Shown here piece after piece: positions 1 through 8,739 of a stretch of DNA of 64,000 nucleotides. Position 1 is the stretch's first letter. Every line of letters begins with the position of its first letter. The DNA comes from CAVPCZ01 sp963779225 (GTDB lineage: Bacteria > Bacteroidota > Ignavibacteria > UBA10030 > UBA6906): the NCBI GenBank assembly GCA_963779225.1, contig CAVZWW010000003.1:2914001-2978000 (forward strand). The letters are read 5' to 3'. The position numbers were made by a program, and so were the translations under genes. A model generated the notes under the pieces. That model saw only the letters and a list, made by a program, of their open reading frames with translations, ran no database searches and was not told the origin of the DNA.

Positions 1-80
1 TGGTGGCGGCTAAGGGAATGCTGGTGAACAAGGTGGTCATCGCCGCACCACGCAGAGAACTGCTGTCGGAGATTGTGTGA
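1..80 (+). CDS. C-terminal end of an unidentified protein (partial)
   Basis: The first bases read in one frame as the last 25 or so codons of a gene that starts before the window, ending ...APRRELLSEIV and a TGA at 78-80. The fragment is too short to assign to a family. Support that it is real comes from the hairpin followed by a short T run immediately after it (90-112), which is what the end of a transcription unit would look like. It is on the same strand as the peptidase gene that follows. Confidence 0.4.
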   Translation, partial: VAAKGMLVNKVVIAAPRRELLSEIV

Positions 81-89
81 GAATTTACC

Positions 90-112
90 GGGAGCTCCGG
101 AACTCCCCTTTT
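90..112 (+). terminator. Candidate Rho-independent terminator
   Basis: GGGAG (90-94) and CTCCC (103-107) form a 5-bp GC stem with an 8-base loop, followed by C and TTTT (109-112). It lies 10 bases after the stop codon of the partial gene at the left edge. The stem is short, so the call is moderate. Confidence 0.4.
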
Positions 113-161
113 CTCTATGAATACACCAAACACATTATCAGATGGAAGGCGAAGACGCACG

Positions 162-1721
162 ATGCACACTCTCACACCTGTGCCGGGAAAAATGTGGATC
201 CTCATTCTGGGTCTCGGCATCGGCTGCAGGGGCCCGGAACAGGATCTCTCTCGAGGCTCCTCACATATTGACGCAGAGAGCGTTTCTCGGCACCTTGCCT
301 ACCTTGCGTCTGACGAGTTGCAGGGACGTAACACACCCGGTCCGGGATTGGACAGCGCGGCAGCGTATATCGCCCGTACATTCGCCCATTCGGGCATACG
401 CCCCGTGCACGGGAGCTATTACCAGCCCGTACCGTTGAACATTATCTCCCTCGGAGACACGAATGCCCTCCGGGTGACCGTGGATGGCGTCAGCGAAGAT
501 TTTGCCATCAAGGACGACTTCACGCCGTTTGACAACACCGGGGACGGCGAGGTGGAAGGGGAACTCGTCTTTGCCGGATACGGAATCAGCGCCCCGGAGT
601 ATAAATACGATGACTATGCCGGCCTCGATGTAAAGGGGAAGATCGTACTGGTTCTGAGGCACGAGCCGGGAGAGGAGGATTCCGCTGCCGTGTTCCTCGG
701 CAAGAAGTCCACCGCGTACTCGAATGTCACCACCAAGACACGGCAGGCCATCGAACGGGGGGCAAAGGCCGTCCTGGTCATGACGGACCCGCTGAATCAC
801 ACTCTGTTAACACCCCGCGGCTTCCCCTGGCCTTCACTCTCCAAACTGATCCCGCAGGATGCTCTTCCCATGACGCTTGCCGTCGAAGGGGCGGAGAAGA
901 TTCCGGTGATGCATGTCGGCGAAAAGGTCATGGTCCGCCTCTTCGGATCCGTGGATTCCCTGGTACGGCTCCAGGCGTCGATCGATCGCGCGTTCACCCC
1001 CCGTTCATTCGTGCTGCGCGGCGTGCGGGTCCGGATGCGCACGTCCATTGTCGTCAGAGATATGCCGACGCAAAATGTCCTCGGGATCATCGAGGGGTCC
1101 GATTCCATCCTGGCGAAGGAGCTTGTGGTGGTTGGAGCGCATTATGATCACGTCGGGATCAAACGGGACACGAAGGCGGGGGAGGACTCCGTGTTCAATG
1201 GTGCTGATGATAATGCATCGGGCACGGTGGCTCTGCTCGAGATTGCCCGGGCATTCGGGAGCATGGGGCGTGCGCCCCGGCGTTCCGTGTTGCTGATCGC
1301 CTTTGCGGGGGAGGAAAGAGGACTGTTTGGCTCTGAATACTATGTCCGGAACCCTCTCTTCCCGCTCGCGGCCACGAAGGCAATGTTGAACATGGACATG
1401 GTGGGTCGCGGGACCCCGGATTCGCTTCAACTTATCGGAACCGCGGAAGGATCCGCCCTCCTTACCAGCACCCGGATGGAAAACCGTCCGCCGGAATTCG
1501 TGCTCATGCCGACGGTGCTGTCCAGGGGAGGCAGTGACCATATAAGTTTTGTGAAACACGGCATACCCGTCATCTTCTATCATACCGGGCTTCACGAGCA
1601 GTATCACAAGGTCACCGACCATGCAGATCTGATCGACGTGCAGAAAGTTGCGCACGTGGCCGATCTGGTTTTCCGGACCGCATGGCGGACAGCCGATTCC
1701 ATTGAACCATCATCCAAATAG
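162..1721 (+). CDS. M28 family metallopeptidase (aminopeptidase-like, exported)
   Basis: Zinc-dependent exopeptidase of the M28 family with an inserted PA-type domain in its first half. From the ATG at 162 the zinc and catalytic residues are all visible: HYDH (His327), DDN (Asp349/350), the EE pair (384-385), Asp412 in NMDMVGR and His482 in EQYHK. A hydrophobic N-terminus ending in GIGC suggests export and perhaps a lipoprotein with a non-canonical lipobox, so it would act in the periplasm or at the outer membrane, trimming peptides. The frame is open from an ATG at 117, but that sits directly against the hairpin at 90-112; starting at 162 (or 192) gives a better signal peptide. A second exported peptidase gene lies two genes downstream, suggesting a small peptide-scavenging group. 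Confidence 0.9.
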   Translation: MHTLTPVPGKMWILILGLGIGCRGPEQDLSRGSSHIDAESVSRHLAYLASDELQGRNTPGPGLDSAAAYIARTFAHSGIRPVHGSYYQPVPLNIISLGDTNALRVTVDGVSEDFAIKDDFTPFDNTGDGEVEGELVFAGYGISAPEYKYDDYAGLDVKGKIVLVLRHEPGEEDSAAVFLGKKSTAYSNVTTKTRQAIERGAKAVLVMTDPLNHTLLTPRGFPWPSLSKLIPQDALPMTLAVEGAEKIPVMHVGEKVMVRLFGSVDSLVRLQASIDRAFTPRSFVLRGVRVRMRTSIVVRDMPTQNVLGIIEGSDSILAKELVVVGAHYDHVGIKRDTKAGEDSVFNGADDNASGTVALLEIARAFGSMGRAPRRSVLLIAFAGEERGLFGSEYYVRNPLFPLAATKAMLNMDMVGRGTPDSLQLIGTAEGSALLTSTRMENRPPEFVLMPTVLSRGGSDHISFVKHGIPVIFYHTGLHEQYHKVTDHADLIDVQKVAHVADLVFRTAWRTADSIEPSSK

Positions 1722-1738
1722 CGAAGGGCAGGTGCACC

Positions 1739-2602
1739 ATGGATCGTTCACGCAGGCGTGTCTTTTCGTTGCTGACAGTCATGATTCTCGCGGCAGCATC
1801 CGCTTTCCCGCAGCCCGCGCTGCAGTTGAAGTACGGTTTTGAAAAAGGGAAGGCGTACCGGTATGCCGATCTCGTGACCTCGAACATGGTTCAGGAGATG
1901 ATGGGCCAGGAGATGAAGATCTATACAACGGCACGCATGGTGAGCCGCGTCGAGGTCGCGGACAAGCGTCAGGATGGAACGAGCGTGCTGATCACCTCAA
2001 TGGACTCCCTCGTGGTGGCCACGAAATCGGCGCGCCGCGACACGACGATGGTGATGGAGGAGCTTATTGGCAAGAGGACCCGGCTGGTGCTGTCGCCGCT
2101 GGGCGTGGTGGAGTCGCGGGAGTTGCTGGACAGTGTGAAGGTGATTCCGGGAATGGGGCGCACCACGGCCTTTCGTGAAGCGGTCCGCTTCCATCAGTTG
2201 TCGAAAGTACCCGTCGCGGTGGGAGGGAAATGGAAAACTGCGGTCGCCGATACCAATGACGCAATGGGGGGGAAGATGGTGAGCACCTCCACTCTCGAAT
2301 ACACGGTGGCCGGCCGCGAACAGCAAATGGGTCACGACTGCGTTAAACTCACGTACACCGGTACGTCCACGATTGAGGGAAAGGGATCCATGATGGGAAT
2401 GGATGTTTTCATGGAGGGAACGGGGAAATTGAGTGGCACGGTATTTTTTGACGACAGGGAAGGGCTGGTGGTCAAGGAGGAAGGGCAAAACGATACGGAC
2501 ATGACCGCCGCCATCACGGGTCAGCAGAACATGACCATACCGATGACCCAATCGGCGAAAGTTTCGCGCATGCTGATGCCGGTTGAGGATGCGGCGAAGT
2601 GA
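1739..2602 (+). CDS. Conserved secreted protein, probably DUF6263-like
   Basis: 287 residues with a clear signal peptide (MDRSRRRVFSLLTVMILAAASA, cleaved near FPQ) and no membrane segment afterwards. The body is rich in beta-type alternation, with stretches on a modelled baseline such as LSPLGVVES and repeated GT/T-rich strands. The layout resembles secreted proteins annotated as DUF6263 in this phylum, for which no function is known. It starts 17 bases after the M28 peptidase and its stop overlaps the start of the next gene by four bases (GTGA), so the three genes are co-transcribed and probably translationally coupled. A periplasmic or surface role is all that can be inferred. Confidence 0.65.
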   Translation: MDRSRRRVFSLLTVMILAAASAFPQPALQLKYGFEKGKAYRYADLVTSNMVQEMMGQEMKIYTTARMVSRVEVADKRQDGTSVLITSMDSLVVATKSARRDTTMVMEELIGKRTRLVLSPLGVVESRELLDSVKVIPGMGRTTAFREAVRFHQLSKVPVAVGGKWKTAVADTNDAMGGKMVSTSTLEYTVAGREQQMGHDCVKLTYTGTSTIEGKGSMMGMDVFMEGTGKLSGTVFFDDREGLVVKEEGQNDTDMTAAITGQQNMTIPMTQSAKVSRMLMPVEDAAK

Positions 2603-3915
2603 GGAGGGGTGTCTGGATTGTCGGGATCCTCTGCATCATCATTGCAGGGTCTGCCCGGGGGGAGGACGGCGCCGCTCGCGCAGAATTTGCCGCACGAAGG
2701 GCGCGGTTGAGCGCACTCCTGGATTCTTCATCGGCAGCGGTGTTCCGCTCACCGGACACGCGCACACGGAACAACGATGTGAACTATCCGTACCGGCAGG
2801 AAAGCAGTCTCCTGTACCTTACCGGGGAGAACCGGCCGAATGTCGCACTTCTTGTTGCGCCGGGAGGCGTGGTCATCGGTGATACGGTGGCCCGCATCGT
2901 CATGTTTGTGCAGCGTGACGGCGGGATTCCGAAAACACTCGAGGATGGCCTCACGCTGGAGTGGAGCCGGTTCGGGGATGTGTTGAGCGCGCTCTGCTCC
3001 CGTGTGGAGACGCTCTACGCATCCTCCTTTTCGCCGGCATTTGTGCATGACTGGCTGAACGGGAAACCGATATTTCTTGAGCGGGAAAGCCGCCGCGAAC
3101 TTGAGCGCCGGTTTCCGAATCTGAAGGTCAAGAACGCGGGGCCGCTTGTAGCGAGACTCCGCGTGTACAAGTCGCCCGCTGAAGTGGAACAGATCCGGCG
3201 GGCGATACGGATCACCGGCGACGGATTGCGCCGTGCAATGGCTGTGTGCGCACCGGGTGCGGTGGAGTACGAGTTGCAGGCTGCCCTGGAAGGGGAGTTC
3301 CTTCGTCAGGGTGCGTCCGGACCCGCCTTCCCTTCGATCGTGGGATCGGGTGCGAACTCTCTGATCCTGCACTATGATGTGAACAGACGGACGATGCGAA
3401 CCGGGGAGGTCGTGGTGATGGATGTCGGGGCGGAGGTGGACGGATATGCGGCTGACATCACGCGGACGCTCCCCGTGGGTGGGAAGTTTACGCGCGAGCA
3501 ACGGGAGATATACGATGCGGTGAGGCAGGCCCAGAAAGATGTTCTTGCCCGCATCCGGCCGGGACTGGCCTGGTCGGAACTGGACGCGACCGGGAAGGCT
3601 TCGATTGCCGCCCGGGGATTCGGGAAATACTGGGGTCATGGCATCTCCCATCATCTCGGGCTGGACGTTCACGATTCGGGGGTGATGGACACCCTTCGGG
3701 CCGGGATGGTGATCACGCTTGAACCGGGCATCTACGTGCCGGTGGAGGATTCATTGCTGGCGCCGGGCTATCGTGGTGTGGGGATCCGGCTCGAGGACGA
3801 TATTCTGGTCACGGAGAATGGCTGCGTGATGTTGAGCGAATCCATACCGCGGGAGGCGGGTGAAATAGAAAAACTGATGCAGAACCGGAAAAAGAAAAAC
3901 CCTCCGTCCCGTTGA
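2599..3915 (+). CDS. Xaa-Pro aminopeptidase family protein (M24, exported)
   Basis: 438 residues. An N-terminal signal sequence (GVWIVGILCIIIAGSARG) precedes an AMP_N-type domain, roughly residues 30-170, and a C-terminal M24 'pita-bread' metallopeptidase domain. All five metal ligands expected for the family are present: Asp275 (MDVGAEVDG), Asp286 (ADITRT), His347 (GHGISHHLGLDVHD), Glu375 (LEPGIY) and Glu399 (IRLEDD). It should remove an N-terminal residue preceding proline from peptides. The signal peptide is unusual compared with cytoplasmic PepP and fits the exported M28 peptidase upstream. Start is the GTG at 2599 overlapping the previous stop. A strong terminator at 3989-4021 ends the unit. 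Confidence 0.9.
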   Translation: MRRGVWIVGILCIIIAGSARGEDGAARAEFAARRARLSALLDSSSAAVFRSPDTRTRNNDVNYPYRQESSLLYLTGENRPNVALLVAPGGVVIGDTVARIVMFVQRDGGIPKTLEDGLTLEWSRFGDVLSALCSRVETLYASSFSPAFVHDWLNGKPIFLERESRRELERRFPNLKVKNAGPLVARLRVYKSPAEVEQIRRAIRITGDGLRRAMAVCAPGAVEYELQAALEGEFLRQGASGPAFPSIVGSGANSLILHYDVNRRTMRTGEVVVMDVGAEVDGYAADITRTLPVGGKFTREQREIYDAVRQAQKDVLARIRPGLAWSELDATGKASIAARGFGKYWGHGISHHLGLDVHDSGVMDTLRAGMVITLEPGIYVPVEDSLLAPGYRGVGIRLEDDILVTENGCVMLSESIPREAGEIEKLMQNRKKKNPPSR

Positions 3916-3988
3916 GGGAAAGCGGGGGATCTTCCCGGCCACCGTCAAGTCGCCGTACCGGGGGATGCTCGCAGAGGTTGCTACACTT

Positions 3989-4021
3989 TGCTGCCGTTAT
4001 TGCACCGGCGGCATTTTTTTT
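3989..4021 (+). terminator. Rho-independent terminator
   Basis: TGCTGCCG (3989-3996) pairs with CGGCGGCA (4006-4013) over 8 bp with one G-T wobble and a 9-base loop, followed directly by eight T residues (4014-4021). This is the best intrinsic terminator in the window and closes the peptidase operon. The promoter of the next operon begins three bases later. Confidence 0.85.
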
Positions 4022-4023
4022 GA

Positions 4024-4052
4024 TTGACAATGTGATATAGAAGTGATATCAT
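4024..4052 (+). promoter_or_regulatory. Sigma70-like promoter with embedded TGATAT operator repeats
   Basis: TTGACA (4024-4029), 17 bases, TATCAT (4047-4052). Three related half-sites begin at exactly 11-base intervals: TGATAT at 4033, TGATATCA at 4044 (a perfect palindrome covering most of the -10) and TGATGTCA at 4055. One-helical-turn phasing over the -10 and start region suits cooperative binding by a ribbon-helix-helix repressor, and the second gene of the operon encodes one. Autoregulation is an inference. Confidence 0.65.
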
Positions 4053-4078
4053 GTTGATGTCACAACAAGGAGAACCTC

Positions 4079-4954
4079 ATGGAAGCAATTCAGGAAAAAG
4101 GGGCAATCAAGATCAGCGGATTCGTTGCGCTTATAGGCGCGCTGATTATCTGGGTGACCGGTGTCTGGATCATTGTTGATGTGATCCGTACGCACGATCC
4201 CTCCTTACTCTGGTTCGGGATCCCGGTGTTGCTGCTGGGTTCGCTGATACTCAACGGGTTCTACATTGTCCAGCCCAATGAAGCGCGGGTGCTGGTCTTT
4301 GTCGGGAGGTACATCGGTTCAGTCCGCGAGGCAGGGTTCTGGTGGTCAAACCCCATCGCGATCAAACGGCATGTCTCCCTGCGCATACGGAACTTCAACA
4401 GCGAGCAGTTGAAGGTCAACGACCTGCAGGGAAATCCCATCGAAATCGCAGCGGTGGTCGTGTGGCGGGTGATTGACTCAGCGAAGGCGCTCTTTGATGT
4501 GGAAAATTTCGAAGGGTTCGTCGCGATTCAGAGCGAGACCGCCATCCGGACGCTCGCCTCACACTACCCCTATGACTCGCATGATGACGGCCGCCCTTCA
4601 TTGCGGGGGAGTCCGGGGGAGGTCTCGGAGAGCCTCAGGCACCAGGTGCAGGCGCGTCTTGACATTGCCGGCGTGGAGATCACCGATGCGCGCCTGACGC
4701 ATCTGGCGTATGCGCCCGAAATCGCACAGGCAATGTTGCGCCGGCAGCAGGCTGAAGCCATAGTCGCCGCGCGCCAGAAGATCGTGGAAGGTGCGGTGGG
4801 GATGGTGGAAATGGCGCTCAAGATGCTGAGCGAACAGAACGTCGTGTCGCTGGATAACGAGAAGAAGGCGGCCATGATCAACAATCTCCTCGTTGCCCTG
4901 GTCGCCGACCGGGAAGCCCAGCCGGTGATCAACACCGGGACGCTGTATACATGA
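4079..4954 (+). CDS. SPFH domain / Band 7 family membrane protein
   Basis: 291 residues. Two N-terminal hydrophobic segments (about residues 12-36 and 42-63) anchor it in the membrane; the SPFH/prohibitin-homology domain follows (QPNEARVLVFVGRYIG... to about 210), then an Ala/Gln/Glu-rich helical region (MLRRQQAEAIVAARQ) typical for assembly into large rings. SPFH proteins organise membrane microdomains and often regulate proteases; no protease gene is adjacent here. A good Shine-Dalgarno (AAGGAG, 4066-4071) precedes the ATG. The stop overlaps the next start by four bases. It differs in domain order from the stomatin-like protein at 15720-16655, which has a single N-terminal anchor and an NfeD partner. 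Confidence 0.9.
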   Translation: MEAIQEKGAIKISGFVALIGALIIWVTGVWIIVDVIRTHDPSLLWFGIPVLLLGSLILNGFYIVQPNEARVLVFVGRYIGSVREAGFWWSNPIAIKRHVSLRIRNFNSEQLKVNDLQGNPIEIAAVVVWRVIDSAKALFDVENFEGFVAIQSETAIRTLASHYPYDSHDDGRPSLRGSPGEVSESLRHQVQARLDIAGVEITDARLTHLAYAPEIAQAMLRRQQAEAIVAARQKIVEGAVGMVEMALKMLSEQNVVSLDNEKKAAMINNLLVALVADREAQPVINTGTLYT

Positions 4955-5139
4955 GCGACAAGAAGCGCTTTCTGCTCCGTGTGAACGCCGATCTGTATGA
5001 TGTGCTGGAAAAGTGGGCGGCGGACGAACTGCGGAGTGTAAACGCGCAAATGGAATACCTGCTGACGGAGGCGGCGCGCAAGTCGCGCCGCCTCCCGGAG
5101 GGTCGGAAGCCCGCTCCACAGGATGGGGAGACCCTGTAG
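4951..5139 (+). CDS. Arc-like ribbon-helix-helix DNA-binding protein
   Basis: 62 residues. The segment FLLRVNADLYDVLEKWAADE followed by ...SVNAQMEYLLTEA has the strand-helix-helix pattern of Arc/MetJ-type ribbon-helix-helix proteins: a short alternating strand that enters the DNA major groove, an amphipathic helix, an S/N turn and a second helix. The basic, proline-rich tail is probably disordered. It overlaps the SPFH gene (ATGA) so the two are translationally coupled. Such dimers bind tandem direct repeats, and the operon promoter carries three 11-bp-phased TGATAT-like half-sites. The likely role is autorepression of the pair; an alternative is a structural partner of the SPFH complex. Confidence 0.8.
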   Translation: MSDKKRFLLRVNADLYDVLEKWAADELRSVNAQMEYLLTEAARKSRRLPEGRKPAPQDGETL

Positions 5140-5152
5140 GGCCTCCCCGTGC

Positions 5153-6202
5153 TCACGATTGTACGACGTGGACGGTACGGGTGGGGAAGGCGAACTCGAT
5201 TCCCTCCGCGGTACAGCGCCGGAGCACTTCCAGATTGATCTGTTGCTGCACGTCCATGAACACTCCGTAATCCGGATTTGTGACGTAGTACACCGCTTCG
5301 AACAGGAGCGCGGAATCCCCGAACGACTGGAAGTGTGCTCGGTCGAAGCGGGCATTCGCCTGTGCGGTGATCACTTCGCGCAATAGCGCCGGCATGCGCG
5401 CCACCGTCTCCGGGGGCGTCGAGTACGTGAATCCCACCGTGAATACCTGCCGCCGCTCCTGCATCCTCTTGTAATTCCGGATCCGGCTCTTGAGCAAATC
5501 GGCATTGGAAATGATAATCTGTTCGCCGGACAGGCTCTTGAGCCTCGTCGTCTTCAGTCCGACGTGATCCACCGTTCCCTTGACTTCATCCACGATGATG
5601 AAGTCGCCGATCTCAAAGGGCTTGTCCAGCACTATCGAGAGAGAGGCGAAGAGGTCCCCCAGAACGTTTTGCAGGGCAAGGGCCACGGCGATTCCGCCTA
5701 TCCCCAGACCGGCAACGAGTGTCGTGATGTTGAATCCAAGGTTGTCAAGGGTGAGAATCAGCACAAACGTCCAGAGCACAAGGCGCATCAGAAAACCTAC
5801 CGCCGCAAACGTCGTCGCGCTTGCGGCACCTTCGGCCATCCGCTGCTTTGTCATGCGCGTGACAGTGTAGGTAATGATCCCGGTGGCCCAGATCCCGGCC
5901 TGGAGGAGGATGGTGAGAACAAGAAGAACGTGCACGAGCTCGCGGACGGCAGCGGAGGTTTGCAGGGTATGCGATGCCGCATAGAGAGAAACCGCCAGCA
6001 GAAGAAACCACCCCGTGCGCCGCAGCAGGTCCACGATCAGATCGTCAATGTCGGTCGACGTTGTTTTGACGAGGGAATGCAGGCGGCGCACAATAAGGCG
6101 TTTGGTCAGTGAGAGGATGAACCAGGTCCCGGCGGTGATTCCCAGAGCGATGAGCCAGACGCGAAGAGTGTTATCGAAATATACTGTGTCGAGGAATTCC
6201 AT
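5153..6202 (-). CDS. Small-conductance mechanosensitive channel (MscS family)
   Basis: 349 residues. Three or four hydrophobic segments occupy the first 170 residues. They are followed by the pore-lining helix (GLGIGGIAVALALQNVLGDLF) and the signature SLSIVLDKPFEIGDFI that leads into the beta domain. MscS channels open under membrane tension and release solutes during hypo-osmotic shock in the inner membrane. The length is a little above that of E. coli MscS (286) because of an additional N-terminal hydrophobic segment. It converges with the SPFH/RHH operon, with 13 bases between stop codons, and is followed upstream by another minus-strand gene, so it may be monocistronic or the second gene after the hydrolase. 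Confidence 0.92.
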   Translation of the reverse strand: MEFLDTVYFDNTLRVWLIALGITAGTWFILSLTKRLIVRRLHSLVKTTSTDIDDLIVDLLRRTGWFLLLAVSLYAASHTLQTSAAVRELVHVLLVLTILLQAGIWATGIITYTVTRMTKQRMAEGAASATTFAAVGFLMRLVLWTFVLILTLDNLGFNITTLVAGLGIGGIAVALALQNVLGDLFASLSIVLDKPFEIGDFIIVDEVKGTVDHVGLKTTRLKSLSGEQIIISNADLLKSRIRNYKRMQERRQVFTVGFTYSTPPETVARMPALLREVITAQANARFDRAHFQSFGDSALLFEAVYYVTNPDYGVFMDVQQQINLEVLRRCTAEGIEFAFPTRTVHVVQS

Positions 6203-6235
6203 GAATGCTCAGTTCCGTTGTTGAGTGTGTAAATG

Positions 6236-6967
6236 CTACAACGTTACCGGTACGCCCGGCGTCAGCTCCATGACCGACTTGCGCATCGCAGCCGGAAGAT
6301 GGCGCCGGAGTTCGGCGGGTGTTCCCTCCAGAACCGGGAATGTGCCGTAGTGCGTGCCTATGATAGTCCGGGGTTTTAGCAACCGGCAGGCGTAGGCTGC
6401 TTCCAGGGGTCCCATGGTGAAATATCCGCCGATGGGAAGCAACACCAGATCGGGCCTGTACAGCTCGCCGATGAGCTTCATATCGCCGAACAATCCGGTA
6501 TCACCCGCGTGGTACACCGCGAAATCATTTTCGAACCTCACCACATAGCCGGCCGGGTCCCCTCCCGCCAGAATCTCTCCGCCCGGCTCAAGCCCGCTGC
6601 TGTGCTGGGCATGTGTCATGGTCACCCGGATGCCTTCGATTGTCACGCTGCCGGATTTGTTGATACCCTCGACACGGTTCAGCCCCTTGCTCTGCAAAAA
6701 GAGCCCGACCTCATGGATTGCGACAACCCGGGCGCCGGTGCTCCTGGCGATCTCCAGCGTGTTGCCCAGATGGTCGCCGTGTCCGTGGGTCACAAGAATG
6801 ATATCCACCCGGTCGAGATCCTTCGCTCCCGGCGGAGCTTTCGGGTTATCCAGCCACGGATCGATCAGAACCACCCTCCCGGTGGGGGATTCGAGTTTGA
6901 ACGCGGAATGGCCGAACCAGGTGATGGTGATGTGGTGTTTTTTTGTGACCGTCCGACGCTTTGCCAT
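6236..6967 (-). CDS. Metal-dependent hydrolase, UPF0173 / beta-lactamase fold
   Basis: 243 residues, the usual size for UPF0173. The metal-binding HGHGDH is at residues 61-66, with a further His in THAQHSSG, Asp in YHAGDTG and the C-terminal GTHYGTFP. The opening motif ITWFGHSAFKLES is characteristic of this family. These are cytoplasmic metallo-hydrolases without an established substrate. The gene ends 33 bases before the MscS start on the same strand, so the two may be co-transcribed. The N-terminus is rich in Lys/Arg and has no signal peptide. Confidence 0.88.
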   Translation of the reverse strand: MAKRRTVTKKHHITITWFGHSAFKLESPTGRVVLIDPWLDNPKAPPGAKDLDRVDIILVTHGHGDHLGNTLEIARSTGARVVAIHEVGLFLQSKGLNRVEGINKSGSVTIEGIRVTMTHAQHSSGLEPGGEILAGGDPAGYVVRFENDFAVYHAGDTGLFGDMKLIGELYRPDLVLLPIGGYFTMGPLEAAYACRLLKPRTIIGTHYGTFPVLEGTPAELRRHLPAAMRKSVMELTPGVPVTL

Positions 6968-7206
6968 GGGCGATCCTCCTCAGTGGTGGGACGTCTGGAG
7001 AAAAATGTACAGAAGGGGAGAGAACAAAGCAAGGACCCTTTCCGGTGAAGTTCTCCCGCCAGGGATGGGACCACACACGAGCCTTGTGGCAGTGCACCCG
7101 TGGAACGGAGCCCGTCAAACGGGAGGATCCTCAGAAGTACCAATTAAGGGAGATTCTTGGTATCTTTTCCAGCACCCTACGTTCGGATGACCAATTGCGA
7201 GCAACC

Positions 7207-8715
7207 ATGACGAATCAGATCCTGTTCCGGATGTTTTCCGCGGCCCTTCCGGCATTCTTCTTTTCAGCGGCGGTTTCTGCCGGACCTCCGCACACGCTGA
7301 CGATCCTCCATACGAATGATATGCACGCGACATTCATTCCCCGGGAGGCGATGTGGGTGAAAACCACCCCGCGGCCCATGGTAGGCGGGTTCACGGAATT
7401 GAATTTCGTTGCCGATTCCATTCGCGCGGGCCGGACGGATGTGCTGATGCTGGATGCCGGAGATGTGATGACCGGGAACCCGATCACCGAACGGGTCTAC
7501 CGCAACGCATCGGGCGGTGCGCTTTTCGAAATGATGAACATGATCGGATACGATGTCTGGTGCCCCGGCAATCATGACCTGGATATCTCCCAGGACAATC
7601 TGCGCGGCCTGGTCTCCATTGCGCGTTTCCCCACCGTGTCCGCCAACCTCGTGAATGACCGGCAGGAGTTCCCCCTGGGGAACCGCCCGTATGTCATTCT
7701 CGAACGAGGCGGGATCAGGATCGGCGTCATCGGTATCATGTCCCAGGAATTGTCATCGCTCGTCAACCAGAACAATCTGGTGGGGCTCCGGGTGCTCTCG
7801 CCTGTTGAGACATTGCAGCGGTACATAGACGAGCTCGATCCGAAAACCGATCTGCTGATAGCCCTCACGCACCAGGGAGTGAATGATGATTCCGCCCTGG
7901 CCTCGGGGGTGCACGGTCTGGATGTCATTGTCGGCGGACATTCACACACCCGTTTGAAGAAACCGAAGGTGGTGAACGATGTGATCATCGTCCAGACAGG
8001 CTCGAATACCGAAAATCTCGGAGTGCTGGACCTCACCGTAACAGATGACCGTGTTGTGCACTATAACGGACGGCTGATCACGCTCTGGGCCGGACGGGAA
8101 CGGCCGGCGAGCACCGTGAGTGTTTTCGCGGACTCCCTGCAAAAGGAGATCGAGAAGGAATACAGCGAGGTGATCGGGGTCTTGCGGGCGGACTGGATCA
8201 GACGGGATACGTTGACGGCGTTTGCGAGCTTTGTCACTGAAGCCCAACGTGCGGCTGTGCAGGCCGACGTGGCGTTCATGAATGTCCATGGCATCCGCAG
8301 GGACATTGCGGCGGGTCCCGTGACAAAGCGCGACCTGTTTGAAGCGCTTCCGTTCCGTAACGTGCTGACCACCTTCCAGCTCAGCGGTGCGGAGCTCCGG
8401 AGCGTCCTGGACCATGCCGTGACGACGCGCCAGGGTATCTACGTCACCGGCGTCAGCGGGCAGTGGCAGAAAAAGCCGGACGGAAGTCTGGTCTGGTCGG
8501 GCCTGCGCGTGGGATCGTCGCCGATCGACGACAAACGCCAGTACAGTTGCACCGCCAGCGACTACTTTGTGGGGGAAGCCCGCAGGTATCTCGGGCTCGA
8601 GCCCCGGAACATCATCTACCTTTCGCGCACACTGTTTGGCACCGTGGAAAAGGCGGTGCGGGCGGAACAAGACATTCAGCCCCGGGTGGCGGCGACCGTA
8701 CGCCGTGCTCCCTGA
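7207..8715 (+). CDS. 5'-nucleotidase / UshA-like metallophosphatase (exported)
   Basis: 503 residues from the ATG at 7207, chosen because it begins a proper signal peptide (LFRMFSAALPAFFFSAAVSA); the frame is open upstream but only with unlikely sequence. The N-terminal calcineurin-like phosphatase domain shows ILHTNDMHATF (Asp38, His40), DAGDVMTGNP, GNHDLD and GGHSHT. The 5_nucleotid_C substrate domain fills the C-terminal half (LFEALPFRNVLTTFQLSGAEL). It should hydrolyse nucleotides in the periplasm to nucleosides and phosphate. The gene is 24 bases upstream of a P-loop kinase-like gene, which is probably in the same transcript. No obvious Shine-Dalgarno is seen. Confidence 0.9.
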   Translation: MTNQILFRMFSAALPAFFFSAAVSAGPPHTLTILHTNDMHATFIPREAMWVKTTPRPMVGGFTELNFVADSIRAGRTDVLMLDAGDVMTGNPITERVYRNASGGALFEMMNMIGYDVWCPGNHDLDISQDNLRGLVSIARFPTVSANLVNDRQEFPLGNRPYVILERGGIRIGVIGIMSQELSSLVNQNNLVGLRVLSPVETLQRYIDELDPKTDLLIALTHQGVNDDSALASGVHGLDVIVGGHSHTRLKKPKVVNDVIIVQTGSNTENLGVLDLTVTDDRVVHYNGRLITLWAGRERPASTVSVFADSLQKEIEKEYSEVIGVLRADWIRRDTLTAFASFVTEAQRAAVQADVAFMNVHGIRRDIAAGPVTKRDLFEALPFRNVLTTFQLSGAELRSVLDHAVTTRQGIYVTGVSGQWQKKPDGSLVWSGLRVGSSPIDDKRQYSCTASDYFVGEARRYLGLEPRNIIYLSRTLFGTVEKAVRAEQDIQPRVAATVRRAP

Positions 8716-8739
8716 ACCATTCAGAAGGCAAGGACAGCC

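Noticed and set aside
5564..6112. Plus-strand open frame opposite the MscS gene
   Set aside because: Shadow of the channel gene; rich in charged residues with no domain.
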